DNA of 64,000 bases, from contig NZ_QUCY01000002.1 in assembly GCF_003474385.1 (NCBI RefSeq), positions 62,001-126,000 on the forward strand, given 5' to 3'. A program made the translations under genes and the position numbers. The notes beneath the pieces are model-generated. The model searched no databases. It saw only the letters and a list, made by a program, of their open reading frames with translations, and was not told the origin of the DNA. Positions within the stretch are counted from its first letter, which is position 1; every line of letters starts with the position of its first letter. Below, piece by piece: positions 8,374 through 16,625 of this stretch. The stretch comes from Senegalimassilia sp003474385. Lineage in GTDB: Bacteria; Actinomycetota; Coriobacteriia; Coriobacteriales; Eggerthellaceae.

Positions 8374-8871
8374 TTACCCGCGCAACAGCTTGTTGAGAAA
8401 CGCCACAGAATCCCGCACGGCCCTTAGGACCACCAGGTCGTCGGCGAAGCTCACGTCTATGCGGGCGATGCCCGCCGCCTCGTCCAGCCATTCGCTGGTG
8501 CCCACGATAGGGCGATCGTGCGTTGCGCCCGCCATGGACGGCGGAGCTCCCGCAGCGGCGCCGGGCAGCGCGAACCACCGCCCCGACTCCGCGCGTACCT
8601 GCAGGTCAACCACTAGATGTTCCAGCAAATGCGGCAGCGGGGTGCAATCCATGACCGCGGCGAACACGGTACCGCGCTCGTTGACGCAGGCATGCCGGGC
8701 AAGCGTGGGAACCTCGGCCAGCACGCGTGACATCAGCTGGGGCGAAGTTGTGCGCGGTGCGGCGCTGAACGCCACCCGACACACCAAGTGCCCGCGCCGC
8801 ACCTCCATGCGCTCGACGCGGATAGGGCCCGCCGAAGCGCCCCCGTCCGCACAGGCGCCATCATGCGTCAT
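8374..8871 (-). CDS. Protein of unknown function, 165 aa
   Basis: I do not recognise the family with confidence. The protein is soluble, without signal peptide. A central block (PLPHLLEHLVVDLQ) and a C-terminal block (WLDEAAGIARIDVSF ADDLVVLRAVRD) faintly recall the N-terminal region of cyanophycin-synthetase-like ATP-grasp proteins (LEH-x3-ELQ). That resemblance is suggestive because a separate ATP-grasp gene follows 30 bases later. The start overlaps the stop of the preceding gene by four bases (ATGA), showing translational coupling. A small partner or substrate-recruiting subunit of the ATP-grasp enzyme is a hypothesis only. Confidence 0.65.
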   Translation of the reverse strand: MTHDGACADGGASAGPIRVERMEVRRGHLVCRVAFSAAPRTTSPQLMSRVLAEVPTLARHACVNERGTVFAAVMDCTPLPHLLEHLVVDLQVRAESGRWFALPGAAAGAPPSMAGATHDRPIVGTSEWLDEAAGIARIDVSFADDLVVLRAVRDSVAFLNKLLRG

Positions 8872-10538
8872 CGCAGCGACCCGCTTTTCAGCTGCTCGAG
8901 GGTCACCGCGTTGCTGCCCGCCGACTCGATGCCGCCCTCGGCCACCGCGCCGGTGAACCCTTGCGAACCGGAGCCGCTGGAGCCATCAGCGGAATCGCCC
9001 GTCGCATCCGCGCCGGCAGCTTCGCCGTCAGCGGTTTCGCCATTGGAAGCTTCGCCGCTGCCCGTGTTGCCCGACGCGTCATCCGCGGAGGATGCGTCGA
9101 CGTCCTGGGCCGGGGCCGAACTTGCCGGCGCCGCCACGGCGCCTTCGCCCGGCGTGCGGTCGAGCACCGTCACGCCGTCGACGGGCTCCTCGCGCGGGAC
9201 CTCCTTGCCCTGCAACCCGGTGATGAGCTGGCCGAACTGCCAGCCGATATCGCTGAACAGGTTGCCCCAGAACGAGAACCTGTCGCCATCGGTGATGACC
9301 AGCTCGCTGCGGTCGGCCGAGAAGCGGTAGCGCCCCTGCCCCTGCAGGTCCCCGAACGTGAACGTGATGGTCTTCGCCCCGGTGTCGAGCGTGTAGCCGT
9401 AAGCGACGTCGCTAGTCAGATGGATCTCCTGGCCATCGACCGTGACCAGGGACGTTGTACCGTTCGCGTACCACGCGCCTTGGAAGTCGGCAGCGTCGTC
9501 ATAGCGAAGCCAGCGACCCCACGAGAACGAGCCCACCGTGACCACCACCACGGCTATGGCCACCAGCACGGCGACAACCGGCCAAGTCAGGTGCAGCTCG
9601 GACAGGTTAAACGGGAGCTTGCGCGCCGTTTCGCCGGCCTGCGACACCTCGCCGGCTTCCCCGCCTTGCGCGACATCGCCTTCGGCAACGCCTTGACCTG
9701 CAGCATCAGCGCCTTCGCCTTCTCCGGCGCGCTTGAGCATGCGCTGCCGGCGCTCCAGCCTGCGCTTGGCGGCCTCGCCGGCAATGGCGGCGCGAGCGGC
9801 GTCCTTCGTTTGCTCGGCATCGGCCTCGGAGACGGCCCCCTCCATCTGCTTCGCCTGATCGGAAGCGGTTTTCTCGGCCTTTGCGACCGAGAAGCGCTTC
9901 AGACGGCGCTTCAGCGCGGCGCCTTTGCCTTCCGCCGTGGAGGCCTGCTCGGCAGGCGCAGCGGATTCCCCGGCGGACGCGGACGCCGGGGCGTTCCCGT
10001 CACCGCCCGGCTGCACCGAGGGGACGTTCAACGGCTTGCGCGCCTTCGTCGGCTTGCCGGTTCCGCGTTTCGACACGGAAGGCCTCGACGGTTGCGAGAC
10101 CGAAGGCCTGGTGGGCTGCGGAGCGGAAGGTCCAGCAGACTGCGCAGCGGATGACCCCGCGGGTTGCGCGACGGGCTGCCGCGCGGGTTGCGATGCAGAA
10201 GCCCCTGCAGGCCGCGAGGCGGGCTGCCGCGCTGACTGCGCTGCACCCGCTTCCCCAGCCTGAGCTGGGGCCGCCTGGTTCGCCGCCTGGTTCTGCTTCA
10301 GGCGCGTCGAGCTTTGCGGCATGGCGATGCGCCGCTTGGGCTTGCCCGGTGCCGCCACCTGGGCGCCGGCCTGCTTCGCCGCACTCGCGGCGGCGTCGTT
10401 CGACCCCGCCGCAGCCGCCTCGGGACGCGCCTCGGGACGGGCGACCGCCTTGCCCTTAACGGAAGGGCGCGCCGGTTTGCCCGGCGCGCCCTGTTCGTTA
10501 TTCTGCTTCGGTGGCTTTCGTTTCGTTACCACGTGCAA
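8868..10538 (-). CDS. Single-pass membrane protein with long Ala/Pro/Gln/Ser-rich cytoplasmic region
   Basis: The protein has 556 residues. Residues 1 to about 310 are low complexity (A, P, Q, S, K), with degenerate repeats built on the pattern QPAR/QPTRPSVSQPSRP. One transmembrane helix (VVAVLVAIAVVVVTVGSFSW) lies near 318-340. About 100 external residues follow with beta-rich composition (WYANGTTSLVTVDGQEIHL, FTFGDLQGQGRYRFSADRS), and the last 80 are D/G/S/A-rich. The start is TTG at 10538 after ATAAGG; a GTG two codons later is an alternative. It lies 46 bases after serS and overlaps the next gene. The function is unknown. The layout suggests an envelope sensor or surface-exposed protein. 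Confidence 0.7.
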   Translation of the reverse strand: MHVVTKRKPPKQNNEQGAPGKPARPSVKGKAVARPEARPEAAAAGSNDAAASAAKQAGAQVAAPGKPKRRIAMPQSSTRLKQNQAANQAAPAQAGEAGAAQSARQPASRPAGASASQPARQPVAQPAGSSAAQSAGPSAPQPTRPSVSQPSRPSVSKRGTGKPTKARKPLNVPSVQPGGDGNAPASASAGESAAPAEQASTAEGKGAALKRRLKRFSVAKAEKTASDQAKQMEGAVSEADAEQTKDAARAAIAGEAAKRRLERRQRMLKRAGEGEGADAAGQGVAEGDVAQGGEAGEVSQAGETARKLPFNLSELHLTWPVVAVLVAIAVVVVTVGSFSWGRWLRYDDAADFQGAWYANGTTSLVTVDGQEIHLTSDVAYGYTLDTGAKTITFTFGDLQGQGRYRFSADRSELVITDGDRFSFWGNLFSDIGWQFGQLITGLQGKEVPREEPVDGVTVLDRTPGEGAVAAPASSAPAQDVDASSADDASGNTGSGEASNGETADGEAAGADATGDSADGSSGSGSQGFTGAVAEGGIESAGSNAVTLEQLKSGSLR

Positions 10539-10584
10539 AATACCTTATCTACGTGCAGTTTTCCTTCAGAATGCCGCGCCGGCT

Positions 10585-11877
10585 TTACGCCTGGTCGCCG
10601 ATGACCTCGACGCCGCCCATGTAGGGGACCAGCACCTCGGGGACCTTGATGGTGCCGTCTGCCTGCTGGTAGTTCTCCATGATGGCGGCCATGGTGCGGC
10701 CCACCGCCAGGCCGGAGCCGTTGAGCGTGTGGACGTAGCGCGAGCCCTTGAAGTTCTCGGGGTCTCGATACTTGATGTTCGCGCGGCGCGCCTGGAAGTC
10801 GACGCAGTTGGAGCAGGAGCTGATCTCCTTGTAAGCGCCGTAGCTGGGCAGCCAGACCTCCAGGTCGTAGGTCTTGGCGGCGGAGAACCCGATGTCGCCG
10901 GTGCACAGGCTGATCACGCGATACGGCAGGCCCAGCAGCTGCAGGATGTTCTCGGCGTCGTTGACCATGGACTCCAGCTCGTCGTAGCTTTCCTCGGGCT
11001 TGGCGTACTTGACCATCTCCACCTTGTCGAACTGGTGCACGCGGATGAGGCCGCGCGTGTCGCGACCGGCGCTACCGGCCTCCTCGCGGAAGCACGGGGT
11101 GAACGCGCAGTAGTGAAGCGGCAGGTCAGAGGCCTCGAGCACCTCGCCAGAGTGGATGTTGGTCAGCTGCACCTCGGCCGTGGGGATCAGATAGAGGCCC
11201 TCACGGGTTTTGAACAGGTCGTCCTCGAACTTGGGCAGCTGGCCGGTGCCGGTCAGCGTGTCGGCGTTGGCCATGGCCGGGCACCACCACTCGGTGTAGC
11301 CGCGGCTGGTGTGCGTGTCGGCCATGAAGTTGATGATGGCGCGCTCCAGGCGTGCGGCCTGGCCGCGCAGCAGGACGAAGCGGCTGGCAGCCAGCTTCAC
11401 GGCACGCTCGGGCTCGAGCATGTGCAGGTCGGCGCCCAGGTCCCAGTGCGGCTTCATCTGGATGCCCTCGGCCTCGAAGTCGCGCGGGGTGCCCCAGCGG
11501 CGCACCTCGGGGTTGTCGTTCTCGTCATCGCCCACGGGGGTGGTGTCGGCCGGCATGTTCGGCGTGCGCAGCAGGATGTCGTGCAGCTCGGAATCGGCGA
11601 CCTCGCGCTTGGCGGAGACGGCGGCCAGCTGGTCGTTGATCTCGCGGACGCGCTCCTTGGCGGCCTCGGTCTTGTCCTTCTCGCCGGCGGCCATCATCTG
11701 ACCGATGCTCTTGGACGTGGCGTTGCGCTCGGCCTGCAGAGCCTCCTCCTCGGTGATGGCGGCGCGGCGGGCTTCGTCAAGTTCGGAGAAGCGCGACGCG
11801 TCCCATGAAGCATGACGGTTCTTCATCGCCTGGGCGACGGCTTCCTGGTTTTCGCGAACGAACTTAAGATCTAGCAT
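10585..11877 (-). CDS. serS: Serine--tRNA ligase
   Basis: The product has 430 residues, normal for bacterial SerRS, and charges tRNA-Ser in the cytoplasm. It opens with MLDLKFVRENQEAVAQAM and the two-helix coiled coil expected to grip the tRNA long arm. The class II motifs include motif 2 around FREEAGSAGRDTRGLIRVHQ and motif 3 near the end (LNGSGLAVGRTMAAIMENYQ). The ATG at 11877 has AGGGGAG eight bases upstream; the frame is open much further, but that is antisense to the molybdoenzyme gene. It heads a four-gene unit with short gaps. Confidence 0.97.
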   Translation of the reverse strand: MLDLKFVRENQEAVAQAMKNRHASWDASRFSELDEARRAAITEEEALQAERNATSKSIGQMMAAGEKDKTEAAKERVREINDQLAAVSAKREVADSELHDILLRTPNMPADTTPVGDDENDNPEVRRWGTPRDFEAEGIQMKPHWDLGADLHMLEPERAVKLAASRFVLLRGQAARLERAIINFMADTHTSRGYTEWWCPAMANADTLTGTGQLPKFEDDLFKTREGLYLIPTAEVQLTNIHSGEVLEASDLPLHYCAFTPCFREEAGSAGRDTRGLIRVHQFDKVEMVKYAKPEESYDELESMVNDAENILQLLGLPYRVISLCTGDIGFSAAKTYDLEVWLPSYGAYKEISSCSNCVDFQARRANIKYRDPENFKGSRYVHTLNGSGLAVGRTMAAIMENYQQADGTIKVPEVLVPYMGGVEVIGDQA

Positions 11878-11922
11878 TGCGCGCTCCCCTTCTATGAATC
11901 GGTTGTAGTAGAGCAGTTTCCC

Positions 11923-11928
11923 AGTATA
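11923..11928 (-). promoter_or_regulatory. Probable -10 element for serS
   Basis: TATACT on the minus strand lies about 45 bases before the serS start. No convincing -35 hexamer is visible. Confidence 0.4.
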
Positions 11929-12072
11929 GCGCAGCGAACGCGCATGCGGCGCGGGCGATAAGGGGCCTTCACGGGAGCGGCATGCGAAGGCGGCGGGATC
12001 GCAGCTATGTGATAATGGCGCAATAACCAGCGCATGCAACGGAGCGCGAAGGGCACCGGCGATAATGGGGGC

Positions 12073-15030
12073 ATGAAGACGATCACGAACATAGCCGACC
12101 GGCTGTTCCGCAAGGTGGAGCCGGTCGATTCCTCTTTCGGAAGCGAAGCTGCCGAGGCGGCTGTAGAAGGCGCTGCGGGAGAAACATCGGGGCAAACCGG
12201 AGCGCAAACCAAACCGCAAACCTGCACCGCTTTCCCCGCCGAAACCCGCACACCGGCGTTTTGCGCCATCGACTGCCCAGGCCGCTGCCCGCTTGAGCTG
12301 CACCTGTGCGACGGCGAGCTTGCACGCGTGTCGGCGAACAAGGCCGCCCCTGCGTGCCACCGCGGGCTGTCCATGCGCGCGTGGGCGAACAGCCCCGACC
12401 GCCTCATGTGGCCCCTTCGCCGCGTCGGGCCGCGCGGTTCCGCGCAGTTCGAGCGCGTGACCTGGGACGAAGCGCTTGACGAGATATCCGACCAGCTGGC
12501 CCGTATCCGCCGCGAACACGGCAACGAGTCCATCTACCTGGCCTATACCACCGGCCAATCGTGCACCACCGCCGACCCGTTCGAGCGGCTGATGAACTGC
12601 TTCGGCGGCTTCCTCGACCACTACAACAACTATTCGAATCCGCAGATCAACGCCATGGTCCGCAGCACGTACGGGCCCGGCGCGCTCTACCCTGGCGGAA
12701 GCGAGCTCGACGCCGCCGCCGATGCGCGGCTCGTGCTGGTGTTCGGTGCTTCGCCAGCGGAAACGGGGACGGGCCGCGCCACCTGGCACGGCGCCTGGGA
12801 CCGCGTAGTCGAGCAGGTGGGCGAACGCGGCGGGCGCATCGTGATGGTGGACCCGCGCCGCAACGGCTCCATTCCCAAGCGCAAAAGGCCCGCAAACGGC
12901 GACGAGAACGAGAGGCAGGCGTCGGCGGTCTGCGGCGCATCGTTGACAGGCAGCAGCACGCACAAGGGACGACCAGCGACACCCGCTTGCGGCGGCACGC
13001 TATCAGCAGATGCCGCGCCAGGCGGGCAAACCGTTTCCTGGCTGCCCATCAACCCCGGGACCGACGGTGCGCTGGCAGCCGCGCTCCTGCACGAGCTTGC
13101 GTTTACGCACAACGCGCTGGATTGGGATTTCCTGCGCGAGCGTTGCATCGGGTTCACCGACGAGACATTGCCCGAGCACCGGCGCGGCCTGGGGCTTTCC
13201 GTAATGGATTGCCTGCGCGGCACCGGCTACGACCATATGGCGAAGACGCCTCCGTGGGCAGCGGCGATCACCGGCATCCCCGCAAACGACATCCGCGAAC
13301 TGGCCTCACAGCTTGCTACCGCACGGCCCGCGTTCATCATGCAGGGCTGGGGTCCGCAGCGTCGCAGCAACGGTGAGATGACCAGCGGCATGATCATGAT
13401 GCTGGCCGCGGCGCTCGGGCAGGTGGGTCTGCCCGGCACGAACAACGGCATGAACATCGCCTGGGGCGGCGGCTTTCTCACGCGTGTTTCCGCAGGCCGG
13501 AACGCTGTTCCCTTCCGCATCCCGGCGTATCGGTTCCTCGACGCCATCGAGAACGGCGAGACGCTAGGCGCACGCGAGGGCGTTCGCGGGCTGCCAGAAG
13601 CAAGTTGCGGTAATGCAGAAGGACCAGGCTCCACACAGGAAGCCCCGACAGAAAACGACGCAGCAAGGGGATTCGCCCTCGCTGCGAAAGCGAGCTTGGA
13701 GAAGACTTCTCATAGCAACCGTGCAACATATTCCGTACAACATCAGAATGGCGCCGCACACCTTCCCTGCAGCATCAAGGCGATCATATGCCACGGCGGC
13801 AACTGCCTGACCAACCAGCACGGCGACGTCAACCGTGCGCATCGCGTGCTGGGCGACCCGTCGAAATGCGAGCTCATCCTAAACATCGATGTAGAGTTCA
13901 CCGACTCCGCCCGCTACGCCGACATCGTGCTGCCCGACCTGTTCCGCATGGAGCAGGAAAGCGCGATGGATGCCGACGGTTGGGGCCGGCGCATCGCTGC
14001 GAGCACCGGAGAGCTAGGCGCCCGCTTCGAGCGACGCGGCGCCTGGGAAGTATGCGTTGAACTGGCAAAACGCTGGGGAATCGAAGATGCGTTCACCGAA
14101 GGGCGTACAGAAGGCGGATGGATTCGCCTTCTGTACGAGGGCGACCGCGAACGTAGCACCGGGTTGCCGACGTTCGACCGGCTGCTCGAGGAAGGGCTTG
14201 CTTGGCGCACCGATTGCGCCGAGCCGTTCGTGGCGCTGGCCGATTGGCGAAGCGACCCCGACGCGCACCCGCTCGACACGCCGTCGGGAAAGATCGAGCT
14301 GTTCAGCGAACAGCTCGCCGTCGCGGCCGAAGCGCTGCGCGGCACACCCGACGAAGGCGCCATCACGCCCATCCCCACCTACGTTCCCGAATGGGGCCCG
14401 GCGGAGTTCGCCGTTGAACGGCCCGCAACTGACGGGGCGCAGAAACCGGACGCTGAGCTGCGCGAGGACGGCCACGGATGTGAATCCAGCGCATTCCTTC
14501 CCGCAGGCGGCCAGGAATACGAATCGGACGCCGGCCTTCCCATAGGCGGTCGCAAAAGCGAATCAAACACCGAACCCGCCTGCGACCAGCCGCTTCGCGT
14601 GTTCGGCTTCCATAGCGTCGCGCGCATCCATTCGTCATGGGGCAACGTGCCCGCGGTTTCGCGGCGCGTGCCGCAGGTCATCTCGATCAACCCCGCGGAC
14701 GCCGACGCACGGGGCATCGTGACCGGCGACCTGGTGGAGGCATCGAACCGCTTCGGTACGCTGCGCCTTCCCGCGCACGTCACCGACGACGTAATCGCCG
14801 GAACCATCGTCATGCCGCAAGGAGCCTGGTGGCAAGCGGAAAGCTGCGGCACGCAAAACGCACCCGGGGCCGCCAGCGCCCGCACCGCCGAGCCCATCGA
14901 CGTCGGAGGCTGCATCAACACGCTCACCACCAGCCGCCCCTCGCCGCTGGCGTTCGGCAACCCCCAACACACCTGCTGGTGCCACCTCCACAGACACATG
15001 GGGACGGAGGCTTATCTGTCCGAAACCTGA
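12073..15030 (+). CDS. DMSO-reductase-family molybdopterin oxidoreductase with three insertions
   Basis: The 985-residue product should bind Mo-bis-MGD and one [4Fe-4S] cluster. The cluster ligands are C64, C68, C72 and C95 (CAIDCPGRC, then PACHRG). The segment FGGFLDHYNNYSNPQ aligns with the DmsA region that supplies the Ser molybdenum ligand, here S188. Three polar low-complexity stretches (about 271-322, 502-565, 778-836) break conserved blocks. The C-terminus departs from the family after GNPQHT, consistent with a one-base deletion. No twin-arginine signal is seen, so it appears cytoplasmic, and no electron-transfer or membrane subunit is adjacent. An earlier ATG at 12034 adds 13 residues; neither start has a good ribosome-binding site. 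The substrate is unknown and activity uncertain. Confidence 0.82.
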   Translation: MKTITNIADRLFRKVEPVDSSFGSEAAEAAVEGAAGETSGQTGAQTKPQTCTAFPAETRTPAFCAIDCPGRCPLELHLCDGELARVSANKAAPACHRGLSMRAWANSPDRLMWPLRRVGPRGSAQFERVTWDEALDEISDQLARIRREHGNESIYLAYTTGQSCTTADPFERLMNCFGGFLDHYNNYSNPQINAMVRSTYGPGALYPGGSELDAAADARLVLVFGASPAETGTGRATWHGAWDRVVEQVGERGGRIVMVDPRRNGSIPKRKRPANGDENERQASAVCGASLTGSSTHKGRPATPACGGTLSADAAPGGQTVSWLPINPGTDGALAAALLHELAFTHNALDWDFLRERCIGFTDETLPEHRRGLGLSVMDCLRGTGYDHMAKTPPWAAAITGIPANDIRELASQLATARPAFIMQGWGPQRRSNGEMTSGMIMMLAAALGQVGLPGTNNGMNIAWGGGFLTRVSAGRNAVPFRIPAYRFLDAIENGETLGAREGVRGLPEASCGNAEGPGSTQEAPTENDAARGFALAAKASLEKTSHSNRATYSVQHQNGAAHLPCSIKAIICHGGNCLTNQHGDVNRAHRVLGDPSKCELILNIDVEFTDSARYADIVLPDLFRMEQESAMDADGWGRRIAASTGELGARFERRGAWEVCVELAKRWGIEDAFTEGRTEGGWIRLLYEGDRERSTGLPTFDRLLEEGLAWRTDCAEPFVALADWRSDPDAHPLDTPSGKIELFSEQLAVAAEALRGTPDEGAITPIPTYVPEWGPAEFAVERPATDGAQKPDAELREDGHGCESSAFLPAGGQEYESDAGLPIGGRKSESNTEPACDQPLRVFGFHSVARIHSSWGNVPAVSRRVPQVISINPADADARGIVTGDLVEASNRFGTLRLPAHVTDDVIAGTIVMPQGAWWQAESCGTQNAPGAASARTAEPIDVGGCINTLTTSRPSPLAFGNPQHTCWCHLHRHMGTEAYLSET
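14479..14556 (+). repeat. Two 39-bp tandem repeats inside the molybdoenzyme gene
   Basis: Positions 14479-14517 and 14518-14556 are in-frame degenerate copies encoding CESSAFLPAGGQE and YESDAGLPIGGRK. A partial third unit begins SESNTEP. They form the third non-family insertion of the enzyme. Confidence 0.6.
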
Positions 15031-15052
15031 AGGCTTGGGTTCGGGGACAGGT

Positions 15053-15121
15053 CGGACGGTTTGGGGACGTAGGACTAAGTGTCCGAACCGGACACTTAGT
15101 CCTACGTCCCCAAACCGTCCG
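15053..15121. repeat. Perfect 33-bp inverted repeat with 3-base loop (REP/MITE-like)
   Basis: The arms 15053-15085 and 15089-15121 are exact reverse complements separated by AAC. The outer part of each arm contains CGGACGGTTTGGGGACG and the inner part ACTAAGTGTCCG. There is no T-run, so a simple terminator role is unlikely. Just upstream (about 14995-15022) is a related GGGGACGGAGG...CTGTCC sequence, which overlaps the 3' end of the molybdoenzyme gene. Repeats of this style resemble REP elements mobilised by IS200-type transposases, but no transposase is in the window. Confidence 0.85.
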
Positions 15122-15295
15122 AGCAAACCGTCAGGCCCGACCCGTCAGGCCCTCGAGACCTTCGAACTCTTGCGGTTTGTTGCTAATCGTCGGTTGTTCT
15201 TCATTCTTGGCGCGACCGGATCGGAAACGGTGTAGTATACTTTGGCTTTGTAATACGCGCCTTCGAGCGCTTGCGAGCGAACCGTTAGGAACAGC

Positions 15296-15493
15296 ATGGA
15301 TTGGATTGGCCTGTACCACTTTCTTTTCGAGACATATGCCGGCATGGGCATTATGATCGGTGCGGGTCTTGTCATCAGCCTTATCGCATGCATCATCATG
15401 GAACGTCGCACCCGCAAAACGTTCGTCGACCGCCCGAAGGGCAAGGACGACTGGTCCTTCTTCGACGATGACGACGAGGAAGACTCGGAATAA
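15296..15493 (+). CDS. Small membrane protein, 65 aa
   Basis: The protein has a central hydrophobic helix (MGIMIGAGLVISLIACIIM) flanked by a short N-terminal segment and a basic stop-transfer motif (ERRTRK). It ends in a strongly acidic tail (FFDDDDEEDSE). AGGAACAGC precedes the ATG with good spacing and a clear terminator follows. I do not recognise a family. Confidence 0.7.
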   Translation: MDWIGLYHFLFETYAGMGIMIGAGLVISLIACIIMERRTRKTFVDRPKGKDDWSFFDDDDEEDSE

Positions 15494-15529
15494 CCACGCG
15501 GCGGCCACTCACTCACACCTGCCGCCGAA

Positions 15530-15568
15530 CCGCCCCGCAACGCCAATACGCGGGGCGGTTTCTTTTTT
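15530..15568 (+). terminator. Terminator after the small membrane protein
   Basis: CCGCCCCGC at 15530-15538 pairs with GCGGGGCGG at 15550-15558 and is followed by TTTCTTTTTT. Confidence 0.85.
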
Positions 15569-15580
15569 GCCCGAACGCAA

Positions 15581-15613
15581 AAGAGCCCGCAAGCACAACG
15601 CTTGCGGGCTCTT
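15581..15613 (-). terminator. Terminator after acetamidase/formamidase
   Basis: A perfect 14-bp stem (AAGAGCCCGCAAGC and complement) with a 5-base loop is followed on the minus strand by TTTTGCG. It ends the minus-strand amidase gene. Confidence 0.8.
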
Positions 15614-15630
15614 CGTTTCCCGTTTTGCAG

Positions 15631-16527
15631 CTACAGCGCGAAGCCGATGGCGTCCAGCACGTACTTCGGCACCATGAAACGCACCGTCTTCTGCGGGTCC
15701 ACCATCTGGCACACCTGCACGTCGGCGACCAGCGACAGCAGCATGACCAGATCGGCCTCGGACTCGTTCGTGCGAGAAGCCAGCAGGTCGACCATCTGCT
15801 GAACGGCCAGCTCAGCGGCCGCATCCAGCGATTCCGCGGACACGATGATGCCGAAATGCGTATCGTTCTCGATCAGCGGGTTCACCAGCTTCAGCTCGGG
15901 CATGGCCGTCAGCGTGACGGTAGCGTAGCCCGCAACCTCGGCGCCGGAAACGCTGACCTCGCCGTCGCCCATGGCCGCGTGCATGTCGCCGCAGCCGAAC
16001 AGCGCGCCATCGACCGCCACGGGGAAGTATAGCGTGGCGCCGGTGGTGATCGCCGTGTTGTCCATGTTGCCGCCATGGCTGCCCGGCGTGCCGCAGTTCA
16101 CCGGCTCGCCCTCGGGAGCCACGCCGATGACGCCGATCATGGGGCGCAGCGGGATGTTCAGGCGCTCATCCCAGGCCAGCGTGTTGCCCTGGATCTTGCA
16201 ATAATGCGTGGCCCACTCGGTGAAGCGGTTGCCGCACACGCCTTCGTCCTGGCCAGTAGCGGAGCAGGTCTGCTCGTCGAACTCGATGTTCTCGATGCGC
16301 ACCTTCAACGCGCCGCCCGCCTTCGCGCCCTCGACGAACACCGGGCCGGTTGCCGGGTTGACGGCGTCCCAATCCAGGTCATCCATGGTGTCCTGAGGAC
16401 CGGTCAGCTGGTTGCTGAAGCAGTCCTTCGTGCGGATGCGAATCGTCTCGCCGGACTTCACGGTCAGCACCGGCTCAAGATCGCGGTCGAAGAAGAACAA
16501 CGTCTTATCGTCGTTAAGCTCGATCAT
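15631..16527 (-). CDS. Acetamidase/formamidase family protein
   Basis: The product has 298 residues, the usual length for short FmdA/AmdA-type amidases, which release ammonia from small aliphatic amides in the cytoplasm. Family-typical blocks are NPATGPVFVEGAKAGGALKV, PLRPMIGVIGVAPEG, a GSHGGNMDN segment with probable metal and active-site residues, and FGCGDMHAAMGDGE. The ATG at 16527 is preceded by AAGGAAACCT. It is a single gene between two terminator/gap regions, on the same strand as the kinase upstream. The substrate is not identifiable. Confidence 0.9.
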   Translation of the reverse strand: MIELNDDKTLFFFDRDLEPVLTVKSGETIRIRTKDCFSNQLTGPQDTMDDLDWDAVNPATGPVFVEGAKAGGALKVRIENIEFDEQTCSATGQDEGVCGNRFTEWATHYCKIQGNTLAWDERLNIPLRPMIGVIGVAPEGEPVNCGTPGSHGGNMDNTAITTGATLYFPVAVDGALFGCGDMHAAMGDGEVSVSGAEVAGYATVTLTAMPELKLVNPLIENDTHFGIIVSAESLDAAAELAVQQMVDLLASRTNESEADLVMLLSLVADVQVCQMVDPQKTVRFMVPKYVLDAIGFAL

Positions 16528-16625
16528 AGGTTTCCTTCCTATCCATGTAAGGCCGCGGCACCGCGCCGTCGGCCGTTCTTGCGTTATCCCGCAACGCCGC
16601 TTCGTCCTAACGTCAAGGGCGAAAG

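Noticed and set aside
10585..12963. Very long upstream extension of serS
   Set aside because: The extra 360 codons run antisense into the molybdoenzyme gene; SerRS proteins start at MLDLKFV, which has its own ribosome-binding site.
12034..15030. Twin-arginine export of the molybdoenzyme
   Set aside because: Neither possible N-terminus contains an RR-x-F-L-K-type motif followed by a hydrophobic segment.
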